Origin: Roseibium sp.
Lineage (GTDB): Bacteria; Pseudomonadota; Alphaproteobacteria; Rhizobiales; Stappiaceae
DNA: 64,000 nt
NCBI GenBank assembly: GCA_017643215.1
Contig: JAEPNV010000003.1
Span: 1 to 64,000, forward strand
Direction of reading: 5' to 3'
Shown here: positions 52,282 to 61,400 of the stretch, piece by piece
How positions within the stretch are numbered: position 1 is the first letter of the stretch
Layout of the letters: every line of letters starts with the position of its first letter
Notes under the pieces: generated by a model
Database searches by the model: none
Told to the model about the DNA's origin: nothing
What the model saw: the letters and a program-made list of their open reading frames with translations, nothing else
Made by a program: the position numbers and the translations under genes

Positions 52282-53333
52282 CCGAGTCGACCCCTCCGCC
52301 CGGCCGCCAGAGCGTCCGAAAACCGGCCGCCTTCCGGCTCGATGACAAAACCGTGCAGTTCGAAGAGGAGCCGGCAGCCGATCCGCTGACCGCCGAGGCA
52401 GCGATGTCGGACGAGGCCGGGCAGGCGATTGCGCTTCAGCGCCCCGCGCCTCCGGCCGGACGGCGTGTACGGTTTGGCACCTGGATCGCCCTTGGCTTTG
52501 GCGGGCTGGCCAGCCTTGCGGTTGGCCTGGCGGTCGACAACTTGATCCGCGATCTGTTCGCCCGGACCGATTGGCTGGGATGGACCGGTGTTGCACTTGC
52601 GCTGCTTGCCGTTTTCGGCCTTCTCGGATTGCTGATCCGCGAGGCGGTCGCCCTGGCGCGGCTCGGCAAGATCGACGGATTGCGGGAACGGCTGGAAAAA
52701 GCCGCGGAGGACGACGATGCCGTGGCGGCGCGCGGCGCCCTTGGCGACTTGATCGCGCTTTACAAGGACCGCCCCGAAACCGCCCGTAACCGGCGCATTC
52801 TTTCCGGTCATATGCGCGAGGTCATCGACGGGCGCGATCTTGTTGGTTTGGCCGAGCGGGACCTGCTTGCGCCGCTTGACAGCGAAGCCCGGCGGATCGT
52901 CTTGAACAGCGCGAAGCGCGTGTCGCTGGTCACGGCCGTCAGCCCCCGGGCGCTGGTGGACCTTCTGGCGGTCTTGTTTGAGAACGTCCGGATCATCCGC
53001 CGGTTGTCGGCGCTCTATGGCGGCCGCCCGGGCATGCTGGGGTTCTTGCGCCTCATTCGCCATATCGGCACGCATTTGGCGCTCACCGGCGGCATGGCGG
53101 CCGGCGACAGCCTCGCGTCCCAGTTCCTGGGTCACGGACTGGTGGCGCGCCTGTCCACGCGGCTCGGAGAAGGTGTCGTCAACGGTCTCCTGACCGCCCG
53201 GATCGGCATCGCGGCGATCGCCGTCTGCCGCCCGGCACCCTTTGTCAGGACCAGGGGACCGACGGTCTCCGAATTCATGAGTGAATTGATGAAAGCTGCC
53301 GAAACCGGCGACACCACGTCCGGCGGCATCTGA
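52278..53333 (+). CDS. ycjF: YcjF-like membrane protein (DUF697)
   Basis: A 351-residue inner-membrane protein of the YcjF/TIGR01620 family. Two membrane helices (about 73-92, LGFGGLASLAVGLAVDNLI, and 101-121, TGVALALLAVFGLLGLLI) and a C-terminal DUF697 domain (LSALYGGRPGMLGFLRLIRHI, LTARIGIAAIAVCRPAPF). Translationally coupled to ycjX through ATGA. The pair is conserved in proteobacteria; its function is not settled. Confidence 0.9.
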   Translation: MTESTPPPGRQSVRKPAAFRLDDKTVQFEEEPAADPLTAEAAMSDEAGQAIALQRPAPPAGRRVRFGTWIALGFGGLASLAVGLAVDNLIRDLFARTDWLGWTGVALALLAVFGLLGLLIREAVALARLGKIDGLRERLEKAAEDDDAVAARGALGDLIALYKDRPETARNRRILSGHMREVIDGRDLVGLAERDLLAPLDSEARRIVLNSAKRVSLVTAVSPRALVDLLAVLFENVRIIRRLSALYGGRPGMLGFLRLIRHIGTHLALTGGMAAGDSLASQFLGHGLVARLSTRLGEGVVNGLLTARIGIAAIAVCRPAPFVRTRGPTVSEFMSELMKAAETGDTTSGGI

Positions 53334-53349
53334 CAACTGATGGCGCGTT

Positions 53350-53832
53350 CTAGTCGCCCATGAAACCGATCATGCGGCCGGCGAAAAGCGCCGTGAGCCA
53401 GCACGTGATGGAGAGCAAACCAGCCAGCCTGAGACGGCCCGCGGGCGCGGTCCGGAGCAAAAAGCCGTGTGCGATGTGAAGCAGGAGCGCCGATCCGCCA
53501 GCCACGGCAATCAGGCCGAGCTTCAATTGAAAAATCCAGAGCCCGAGATATTCGTTCGCCCGAACCGAAAACAGCAAAAACCCGGTGATAACGGCAAGGC
53601 CGAGCCCGACCGCGGCGACCGGGACCAGCGCGCGGGCAAGGTCCGGAACGGCTGGGCGCCGTGTGATGCCGATCAGCCGCAAGTCCATCGGGACGATGGA
53701 GCCGACCAGAAGCGCGAGCCCCAGAATGTGAAAACCATTGAGGAAGGCATATCCCCAGCGCGCGGTGCGCAGCCATGTCGCCACGTCGCTGCCCGCCAAC
53801 ATTCTGGCAAGATCGGGAACAAACTCAGTCAC
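53350..53832 (-). CDS. DUF6644-like membrane protein
   Basis: A 160-residue protein with four predicted membrane helices (about 30-48, 68-88, 98-118, 135-155) and charged loops. It matches my memory of DUF6644, found next to DUF6152 genes. GTG start. Its first 8 bp overlap the stop of the upstream DUF6152 gene, so they form one operon. Function unknown. Confidence 0.65.
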   Translation of the reverse strand: MTEFVPDLARMLAGSDVATWLRTARWGYAFLNGFHILGLALLVGSIVPMDLRLIGITRRPAVPDLARALVPVAAVGLGLAVITGFLLFSVRANEYLGLWIFQLKLGLIAVAGGSALLLHIAHGFLLRTAPAGRLRLAGLLSITCWLTALFAGRMIGFMGD

Positions 53833-54196
53833 GATTGGGATAAAGGTCGTAGAGCCGGCCGCCGATATAGATCTTTTCCGCCTTCAGGATCCGGTCCTCA
53901 AGATTGGCGGATGGCTGACCGATGAACCGGATTTCCTTCCCCACCGCCAGATCGCCCTCTTTCAGGCCGGCCCGCGCGTTGCGCCAAGGCTGTCCGACCT
54001 CAACGGTCCAGACATCGCCTTCCGCGTCGACTTTCAACACCCCGTGCGGATTGCCGAGCCGGGCTTCGGTTACAATGCCGAAGAGTTCAATGTTGTTGCC
54101 GGTGGTCCAGGCCCAGCCGTGATGGGCACTTCCCGGCGCCACGGCGCCGATCAGCATGGCAAGCCCCAATACCATGGTCACAAATGGAGTACGCAT
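53825..54196 (-). CDS. DUF6152-family periplasmic protein
   Basis: A 123-residue protein with a signal peptide cut after GSAHH or just before it (MVLGLAMLIGAVAPGSAH). The mature domain HHGWAWTTGNNIELFGIVTEARLGNPH (ends HHGWAW and RLGNPH) is the DUF6152 signature, with an OB-like beta fold and conserved histidines and tryptophan that suggest metal binding. GGAGGATAGG precedes the ATG. Cotranscribed with the DUF6644-like gene. Function unknown. Confidence 0.8.
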   Translation of the reverse strand: MRTPFVTMVLGLAMLIGAVAPGSAHHGWAWTTGNNIELFGIVTEARLGNPHGVLKVDAEGDVWTVEVGQPWRNARAGLKEGDLAVGKEIRFIGQPSANLEDRILKAEKIYIGGRLYDLYPNRD

Positions 54197-54339
54197 ATCC
54201 TATCCTCCGAAAAGACCTGGACCGATGATAGGACCGCGGCTGGACCAGCGCACATGAAATTTGATTGCCGAGCGATCCGGGAGGGCGGCCTGCTCCCGAC
54301 CCTGTCGACACGCCGCCAACCTGCGGATAGGTTTGGCTC

Positions 54340-55515
54340 ATGTTCATCACCTTCTTTACCGAATTGAAGCAGGCTGGCGTGCCGGTCTCTCTTCGCGAAT
54401 ATCTGTTGCTGATGGATGCGCTTGAGCTGGACCTCGCCGAGCGGCGGGTGGAGGATTTTTACTATCTCGCCCGATCGGCATTGGTGAAGGACGAGAGCAA
54501 TCTCGACAAGTTCGACCGCGTCTTCGGCCATGTCTTCAAGGGCCTCGATCTGATGAGCGAGGCGCCGGCCGCCGAAATCCCGGAAGAGTGGCTGCGCAAA
54601 CTGGCCGAAAAGCATCTGAGCGACGAGGAGAAGGCCCAGATCGAAGCCCTCGGCGGTTTTGAGAAGCTGATGGAAACGCTCCGCGAGCGCCTCAAGGAAC
54701 AGGAAGGCCGTCACCAGGGCGGCAACAAATGGATCGGCACGGCCGGTACATCTCCCTTTGGCGCGTATGGCTACAATCCGGAGGGCGTCCGGATCGGCCA
54801 AAAGGAAAGCCGCCACCGGCGCGCCGTGAAGGTGTGGGACAAGCGCGAGTTCAAGGATCTCGATGACACCCAGCTTCTTGGCACCCGCAACATTCAGGTG
54901 GCGCTGAAACGCCTGCGCAATTTCGCCCGCACCGGCGCCGCCGAGGAGCTTGACCTCGATGACACGATCCGCGCTACCGCCCACAAGGGGCTGCTGGACA
55001 TCAAGATGCGTCCGGAGCGGCACAACGCGGTCAAGGTTCTCTTGTTCTTCGACATTGGCGGTTCGATGGACGACCATATCCGCGTGTGCGAGGAGCTGTT
55101 TTCCGCCGCGCGGTCAGAATTCAAGGTGATGGAGCATTTTTACTTCCACAACTGCCTTTACGAGTATGTCTGGAAGGAAAACCGCCGCCGTCATTCCGAA
55201 CGGATCGACACATTCGACGTCCTCCACAAGTACCCCGCCGACTACAAGGTCATCTTCGTCGGCGACGCCTCCATGAGCCCCTATGAGATCGCCTATCCGG
55301 GCGGATCGGTCGAACACTGGAACGACGAATCCGGCAGCACGTGGCTGCATCGGGTCATGACCCAGTTCTCAAGCGCCGTCTGGCTCAATCCGGTGCGGGA
55401 AGAGCATTGGCGCTACACCCACTCCATTCAAATGGTTGGCGAATTGATGTCCGGCCGGATGTTTCCGATGACCGTGGAGGGTCTGACCGAGGCCATGAAG
55501 GAGCTGGCGCGGTAG
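54340..55515 (+). CDS. CoxE-like von Willebrand A domain protein
   Basis: A 391-residue soluble protein. The N-terminal helical part (FFTELKQAGVPVSLREYLLLMDAL, ends FFTELKQ and LLMDAL) and the C-terminal VWA domain with MIDAS motif DIGGSMD (Asp238) match the VWA/CoxE-like family that partners MoxR-type ATPases. The middle has a Lys/Gln/Gly-rich loop (EGRHQGGNKW). The expected ATPase lies about 4.8 kb upstream on the same strand. Divergent from DUF6152. Confidence 0.9.
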   Translation: MFITFFTELKQAGVPVSLREYLLLMDALELDLAERRVEDFYYLARSALVKDESNLDKFDRVFGHVFKGLDLMSEAPAAEIPEEWLRKLAEKHLSDEEKAQIEALGGFEKLMETLRERLKEQEGRHQGGNKWIGTAGTSPFGAYGYNPEGVRIGQKESRHRRAVKVWDKREFKDLDDTQLLGTRNIQVALKRLRNFARTGAAEELDLDDTIRATAHKGLLDIKMRPERHNAVKVLLFFDIGGSMDDHIRVCEELFSAARSEFKVMEHFYFHNCLYEYVWKENRRRHSERIDTFDVLHKYPADYKVIFVGDASMSPYEIAYPGGSVEHWNDESGSTWLHRVMTQFSSAVWLNPVREEHWRYTHSIQMVGELMSGRMFPMTVEGLTEAMKELAR

Positions 55516-55553
55516 CATCGCCACGGGGGCCGGCCGCATGGATCAGCTCAGCC

Positions 55554-55982
55554 CTATTCTCCGCGCAGCACCATCACCGAACAGGGCGCGTGCCGGACAA
55601 TGTGCGCGGCGTGAGAGCCGATGAAATAGGTCGAAAAGCCCGGCTTGTGTGACGTCATGACGATCAGATCGGCGCCGCAGTCCTGCGCGACCTCAATGAC
55701 CGCGTTGTCGACGTACCCGATCTGGGCCTCGGTCGTGACCTTGCCGTCGTCCAGTCCCATGCGTTCGGCAACACCGGCCAGCATGTTCCGCGTTTCCGTC
55801 AATTCCGCGTCCTGAAAGCCTTCAGGCAACTGGCTGGCGACAAAGCTCTGCACTTCCGGGCAGATCGCAAGCAGATGGATTGCCGCGCCATAATCCGATG
55901 ACAGACGGCTGGCTTTGGCAATGGCGTCATCGGCAAAGGCCGGTTCGGCGGGATCGATCGGAACGAGGATTTTTTTGAACAT
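55554..55982 (-). CDS. Universal stress protein (UspA family)
   Basis: A 142-residue single-domain Usp. N-terminal FKKILVPIDPAEP strand and the C-terminal ATP-binding-type loop (MTSHKPGFSTYFIGSHAAHIVRHAPCSVMVL, ends MTSHKPG and PCSVMVL). GAGGGG precedes the ATG. It stands alone, converging on the VWA gene. Confidence 0.92.
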   Translation of the reverse strand: MFKKILVPIDPAEPAFADDAIAKASRLSSDYGAAIHLLAICPEVQSFVASQLPEGFQDAELTETRNMLAGVAERMGLDDGKVTTEAQIGYVDNAVIEVAQDCGADLIVMTSHKPGFSTYFIGSHAAHIVRHAPCSVMVLRGE

Positions 55983-56048
55983 GGCTTTCTCCCCTCAATA
56001 TGGTTCTGGATGCTTGCCGATCGAATCACGTCTTGGCTATGAGCCAGA

Positions 56049-56837
56049 TCAATCGGTTGAAATATCGGTGAAATACCGTCCGGGCGTGACCCCGAAGGCT
56101 TTCCGGAACGTTGCGACAAACGCACTCGGCCCCTGGTAGCCGAGCTTGTGGGCGATATCCGACACGCTCCGGCCGGAGGACAGCAATTCAAGGGCGCGGA
56201 ACAGTTTCACCTGCCGGCTCCAGGTCCGGTAGGACATCCCGGTTTCCGATTTCATCCGGCGCTCGAACGAGCGGACCGACATCGCGCAGCGCGCCGCAGC
56301 CTCGGCGAGCGATGGACTGTCCGACGGACATCGCACCATGTCCTGGCACACCGCGCGCAGTTTGCCGGTGCGGGGCATCGGCAGCGTCAACGGCGCGGCC
56401 GGCAGCAATCGCAGCTGATCCAGAATGACCGCCCCGATCCGCGCCGCGGGCCCATCGACGGTGTCCGCGCGCGGATAGGACATGAACTCCAGGATCAACT
56501 CCCTGAGCAGCGTCGTGACATGCAGGACCTGGGGTGTCGCCGGCAATGCGCGGGCCTGCGCCTGATTGACATAAAGAAACCGAACGTCGGTCTGGATCAG
56601 GTACCGGCCCCGGTGCTCCAGCTTCGGCGGGATCCACAATGCGCGTTCCGGCGGCACGAAATAGGTCCCAAGTTCGGTTTCGACCGCCGCCGAACCGCTG
56701 ACGACATGGAACAACTGTGCAAAGTCGTGGGCATGGGGCCTGTTGCGCGTTCCCTTTTTCTGTGTGCAGGCAAAGCCGGCGACCGGGGCGGAGAACGGTT
56801 CCCGGGGCATCGATGCCATATCCGGATGAATACCCAT
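56049..56837 (-). CDS. AraC-family regulator with cupin sensor domain
   Basis: A 262-residue regulator. The N-terminal cupin-like part (HAHDFAQLFHVVSGSAAVETELGTYFVPPERALWIPP, ends HAHDFAQ and ALWIPP) has a metal-type His pair. The C-terminal double helix-turn-helix has CAMSVRSFERRMKSETGMSYRTW (ends CAMSVRS and SYRTW) and ISDIAH-like SVSDIAHKLGYQGPSAFVATFRKAFGVTPGRYF (ends SVSDIAH and PGRYF), both typical of AraC. A GTG two codons upstream is an alternative start. Divergent from the MFS gene, so likely its regulator. Confidence 0.9.
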   Translation of the reverse strand: MGIHPDMASMPREPFSAPVAGFACTQKKGTRNRPHAHDFAQLFHVVSGSAAVETELGTYFVPPERALWIPPKLEHRGRYLIQTDVRFLYVNQAQARALPATPQVLHVTTLLRELILEFMSYPRADTVDGPAARIGAVILDQLRLLPAAPLTLPMPRTGKLRAVCQDMVRCPSDSPSLAEAAARCAMSVRSFERRMKSETGMSYRTWSRQVKLFRALELLSSGRSVSDIAHKLGYQGPSAFVATFRKAFGVTPGRYFTDISTD

Positions 56838-56919
56838 GGTCACAGTGTCCCAGCGTGTTATTGGCGACTGAACAACATATCATGACAAAACAACGCTAAC
56901 ACGCAAGGGCATGCCGCCC

Positions 56920-56942
56920 GTAAAACAAAAGCGTTCGTTTTG
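56920..56942. promoter_or_regulatory. Inverted repeat in the araC/MFS intergenic region
   Basis: AAAACAAAAGCG followed by TTCGTTTTGC forms an imperfect inverted repeat about 15 bp before the MFS start. A plausible operator for the AraC regulator, not verified. Confidence 0.3.
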
Positions 56943-56957
56943 CGGATTTGGCTCTGA

Positions 56958-58184
56958 ATGACCTATTTCACGTCCAGCATTGACCCGGCAAAAGCCACCG
57001 GCTGGCGCTCACCCGCCATCCTTTTGATGATTATGGCCGGCGCCATGCAGCTGTCGTTCGCGGCCTGGTGGAACCTGATGAACAATTTCGCCGTCCAGGA
57101 GCTCAGCTTCACCGGGCGCGAAATCGGTATCCAGCAGTCGATCCGAGAAATCCCCGGCTTCCTGAGCTTCGCGGCGGTTTATCTGCTGCTGGTGATGCGT
57201 GAGCAGACGCTCGCCTACGTTTCGCTGCTGCTTTTGGGCGTTGGCGTCGCAGTCACCGGCTATTTCCCGACCACCATGGGTTTCTTCATGACAACGCTGA
57301 TCATGTCGATCGGCTTTCACTACTACGAGACCATGGCGCAATCGCTGTCGCTTCAATGGCTTCCCAAAGCCAGCGCGGCCGCAAGCCTCGGCAAGATCAT
57401 CGCCGTCGGCGCCTTCGCCCAACTGATCGCCTACGGGCTGATCTTCATCGGCTGGCGGATGTTCGACCTCTCGTTCACGACGGTCTTTGCCGTGGCCGGC
57501 GGCTTGACGCTCGTGGTTCTCGCCTTCGTGATGATGGCCTATCCCCGGTTCAAGGAAGGCGTCGCGCAGCACAAGAAGCTGATCCTGCGCAAGCGGTATT
57601 GGCTCTACTACGCCCTCACCTTCATGTCCGGCGCCCGGCGTCAGATCTTCACCGTCTTTGCCGGGTTCCTGATGGTCGAGAAATTCGGCTACGACGTTCA
57701 TGAAGTCGCCGCGCTGTTCTTTCTCAACGGCGCATTCAATATGTTGCTTGCCCCGAAGATCGGCCAGTTGATCGTGCGGTTTGGCGAACGCAAGGCGCTG
57801 ATCGTGGAATATGTCGGCTTGATCGGCGTGTTTGCCAGTTATGCCTTTGTGACCAACGCCACCGTCGCGGCCGCGCTTTATGTTATCGACCACGCGTTTT
57901 TTGCCATTGCGATCGCGATCAAGACCTATTTCCAGAAGATCGCCGACCCGGCGGAAATCGCGCCAACGGCCGGCGTGGCGTTCACGATCAACCACATCGC
58001 CGCCGTGTTCATTCCGGTTGTCTTCGGTCTTGTGTGGCTTTATTCGCCCGCCGCGGTGTTCTTGTCAGGTGCGGCGATGGCCGGGGTCAGCCTGATCCTT
58101 GCCACACTGATCCCCTCCGATCCGTCGGAGGGCAACGAGGTCGACTTCTGGCTGCGCCGGCCCGCGGCCCAGGCCGCTGAATAG
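56958..58184 (+). CDS. MFS transporter
   Basis: A 408-residue polytopic membrane protein with about twelve hydrophobic segments, the first at ILLMIMAGAMQLSFAAWW and the last at AAVFLSGAAMAGVSLILATLI. The motif-A-like loop between halves is RFGERKALIVEYVGLIG. Substrate not evident. It shares a divergent 115-bp promoter region with the AraC regulator, which may control it. The C-terminus is short and Pro/Ala-rich. Confidence 0.88.
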   Translation: MTYFTSSIDPAKATGWRSPAILLMIMAGAMQLSFAAWWNLMNNFAVQELSFTGREIGIQQSIREIPGFLSFAAVYLLLVMREQTLAYVSLLLLGVGVAVTGYFPTTMGFFMTTLIMSIGFHYYETMAQSLSLQWLPKASAAASLGKIIAVGAFAQLIAYGLIFIGWRMFDLSFTTVFAVAGGLTLVVLAFVMMAYPRFKEGVAQHKKLILRKRYWLYYALTFMSGARRQIFTVFAGFLMVEKFGYDVHEVAALFFLNGAFNMLLAPKIGQLIVRFGERKALIVEYVGLIGVFASYAFVTNATVAAALYVIDHAFFAIAIAIKTYFQKIADPAEIAPTAGVAFTINHIAAVFIPVVFGLVWLYSPAAVFLSGAAMAGVSLILATLIPSDPSEGNEVDFWLRRPAAQAAE

Positions 58185-58494
58185 GCCGCCCGAACCGCCT
58201 TGCCCTCAACAACGAAAGGTGTGGCTTGCGCGCGGCGTCGTCACCCCGGGCAAGCCAGAGGCGCGACCCGGGGCCGGAGAGCCACTGGGTTCGCGGCGGC
58301 ATCCGATTTCACATCAAGGTCGTGCCGCCCCGATCCCGGATCTCCGCTTCGCTCCGTCGGGGAAGACGAGGGGAAAGGCGATGCGTCCGAGAGGACGAGG
58401 GAGAGTGGGGTGGCTCAAATAGGACACCCGTGGGTGTGCTGTAGGAAACGCGCCCGGGCAGGCCAAAGGTCCGCGCCCGGGGCAAATATCCGCC
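58185..58494. repeat. Intergenic region with REP-like GC-rich repeats
   Basis: About 310 bp without a gene. It contains GATCCCGGATCTCCGCTTCG, repeated CCCGGGC/GCCCGGG blocks and a perfect hairpin ACACCC-GT-GGGTGT. Such patches of palindromic repeats are common between convergent genes in Hyphomicrobiales. The flanking genes converge here, so termination is a likely role. Confidence 0.5.
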
Positions 58495-61400
58495 TCAGTC
58501 CAGCCGGCCGCTGGCATGGGCGAGCATGGTGTAGACCTTGCCCGTGTCGGAGGTGAGATACGTCTGACCCAGCATGTTGTCGCGGTCATTGCGCGCGACC
58601 TGCGTCAGCAGCTGTTCGAAATCGGCCACATACCGCTCCACGGCGGAGCGGAACTCCGGATCCCGGGCGTATTTCTGACGGATTTCGTCAAAAGTCTGCT
58701 GGCCTTGCAGGGTATAGAGCCGGCGGGTGAACACATGCCGCTCGCCGCGCTTGTACCGGTCCCACAGATCGATGAACGTCTCGTGATCGATTGCCCGCGC
58801 GATGTCCACCGACAGCGAATTCAAGCTTTCGACCGTTTGCAGCGGACCGCGGCCCTGGCCGGGTGCATCCCGTTCATCGTCGCGCGAGGCCCGCCGCAAC
58901 AGGTCCGACATCCACCCTTTGCCGGCTGCCGGCGCCGGTTCTGCGGCCGGTGCCGTGCGGCGCGGCGCATTCTCCGCCCGTGACGGGGTCTGGGGTCGTG
59001 CTTCGGCAACGGGAGCTGGCTGCGGCCGGGCCGGGGCATAGCCCGCCTGCACGGCCGCCGGCGCTTGTTGCGCGGCAACCGCGGCCACCGGCCGTTCCTG
59101 CGGACGTGACACGTCGAGCGTGTTGGCCTGCTTGGCAACGATCTCGGAAAGCTCCGTCAGCGCCCGGATCTGCTCGTTGACCACCTTGCGCAGCGCCGCG
59201 GTTGATTCTTCCGCCTCGTCCGGCAGGTTCAAAACGCCCTGCTTCAGTTCGCTACGGGTCGCCTCCAACTCGCGATGCACCTCGCGGGCAACGTCTCGCA
59301 TTCGGGTCGCCGCATCGTTGAACCGGTCCGACGCCTCGGTGACGGTCCGCGACATTTCGGCCATGATGTCGTCCTGCGCGGCGCGAATCGCCTCGCGGGC
59401 TTTCTGGCCTTCCATGCCGGCGGTCAGGCGCATGGATTCGAACTGGTCGGCCACCTGTTTGGCGGCGGCTTCGGCGGCCGCGCCGAGCATGTTGGCCGCT
59501 TCGCGCGCCTTGTCGTCGGCGGTTTCCACCGTGTCGGACAAGGTCGCCGTGAACGACCGCATGAGCGTGTCGACCGCCTCGGTCTTGGCAAGCAGCGTTC
59601 CGGCAACGTCCTCAATGGCGGTCTTGCGCTCAACAACACGGCCTTCCACGGAGCGGTTGATCTCTTCCAGATGCCGCAGGGCGGAGGCGAGTTCTGACGT
59701 TTGATCGGAAACCCGGTTCGACAGGGATTGGATATCCGCCAGCGTCGTTTCGGTCACCGTCCGCAGCGCATCGGCCTGCTCGCCGATGAGGCCCGTGGTC
59801 GATTTCGCGTCACCGACAGCGCGCTCGACGGCCGCCCGGAATTCACCTGCCCGGCGGCCAAGATTGAGCTCGACTTCGTTGAGATTATCGCCCGCGTTGG
59901 CGACGACGTCCTTCAGATTGGCGTTCGATGCCTCGAGCTTTTCCAAAATGTCGCCGACATCCCGCTCAAGCTGCTGCTTGGTTTCCGTCAGCAGGCTGGT
60001 CGCCCGCTCGCTGCGTTCATTGAGGTTCGCCGCGACCCGGTCACCGGCTTCCACCAGCGAACGCGTTGCTTCCAGACCGTTCTGCGCGAACCGGTCCGCA
60101 ACCTCCCGGCCCTTGACGGTGATCGCATCGAGGATCGCGCTGTGGACATCCGACACTCGTCCGGTCAGATCCTGCGCCCGGGTTTCGATCGCCTGGATCA
60201 GCTCATTGCCGTCCGTCCCGATGATTTTCGCAAGTTCGCCGGACCGTTCACCGAAGGCTTCATGAAGCGTGGTGGCTTTTTCCAAAAGCTCGTTCGCGAC
60301 CGCGTTGCCGCGGCTGACCAGCAACTCGGCCGCCTCGTTCACCGCCGAGTTGACCTGATCCCGCACGACATCCGCTTCGTTGGACATCCGGCCGCGGATT
60401 TCCTGAAGGGTTTCGCCCAGTGCCTGGCGGGCCTGCTCGCTTTCGGCGGCAAGATTGCCGGAGATTTCGGCAATCGTCCGGCTGAGGTCCTCGCGGACCT
60501 TTTCGCTCTCTCCGGTCAACGCACCGGAGAACTCGGCAAGGCTGCCGACATAAAGTGTCCGCGCCTTCTCGCTTTCAGCGGCCATAGAGCGGGCGGCATC
60601 GGCAACCGCCGACAGGACAAGCTCGCTCACCTTGGAGCTTTCGCCGGTCAGGCTGGTGCTGGCCTCGCGCATGGAATTTGTCACCGCTTCGGCGGCTTTC
60701 TGGCTTTCGCCGACAAGCACACCGCGTGCCTCCCCGACCGAACCAAGCACGATCTCGCGCATGCGCTCGCCTTCGCTCGACAGTTTGGCCGTCGCATCGT
60801 CGACCGCGCCGGTCACGAGGCTGACGGTCTTGCCGCGCTCTTCGGACAGTTGCGTCACGGCATGAGCCACAGCCTCTTGAACCATATCCTTCATGCGGGT
60901 GCTTTCGCCGGACAGAGTCGCACCGGCCTCGCCAACGACCGATGTCAGCGTTTCCAGCGCCTTTTCGCTTTCCTGCGTCAAGGTGCCGGAAATCGTCTCC
61001 AGGCGTTCGTTCAGGACCGATTCCAGCTGGATCGCCCGCGTGTCGAGCGTTTCGGCGACTTCAAACACCTTCGCGCCGAGAGACACGTTGATTTCCGCAA
61101 TCCGTTCGGACAAGGACTCGGTCAATTCCGCGCTCTGCTTGGCAAGCACGCTGCCGGCCTCGGCCAGACGGTTGTCGAGGGCGGTTGTCATTTCTCCCTG
61201 ACCGTCCACAAACGCCTGGGCGATTTCTCGTGTCCTGGTAATCAGCGTCTCACTGATCTGGCGCGCCCGGGCGTCCAGGGTCTCGTCGATCCGTTCCGTG
61301 CCGCTCGTCATGGTCGCGGCCAGATGCTCGGCCTTTTCGGCCATCGCGCCGGAGGCCGTATCGACGCGGTCGCTCAAGGATTTGCCGATTTCCTCGGCGC

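Noticed and set aside
58185-58494. Small open frames between the MFS gene and the giant gene
   Set aside because: Arg/Pro-rich frames through GC-rich repeats with no ribosome site or recognised family.
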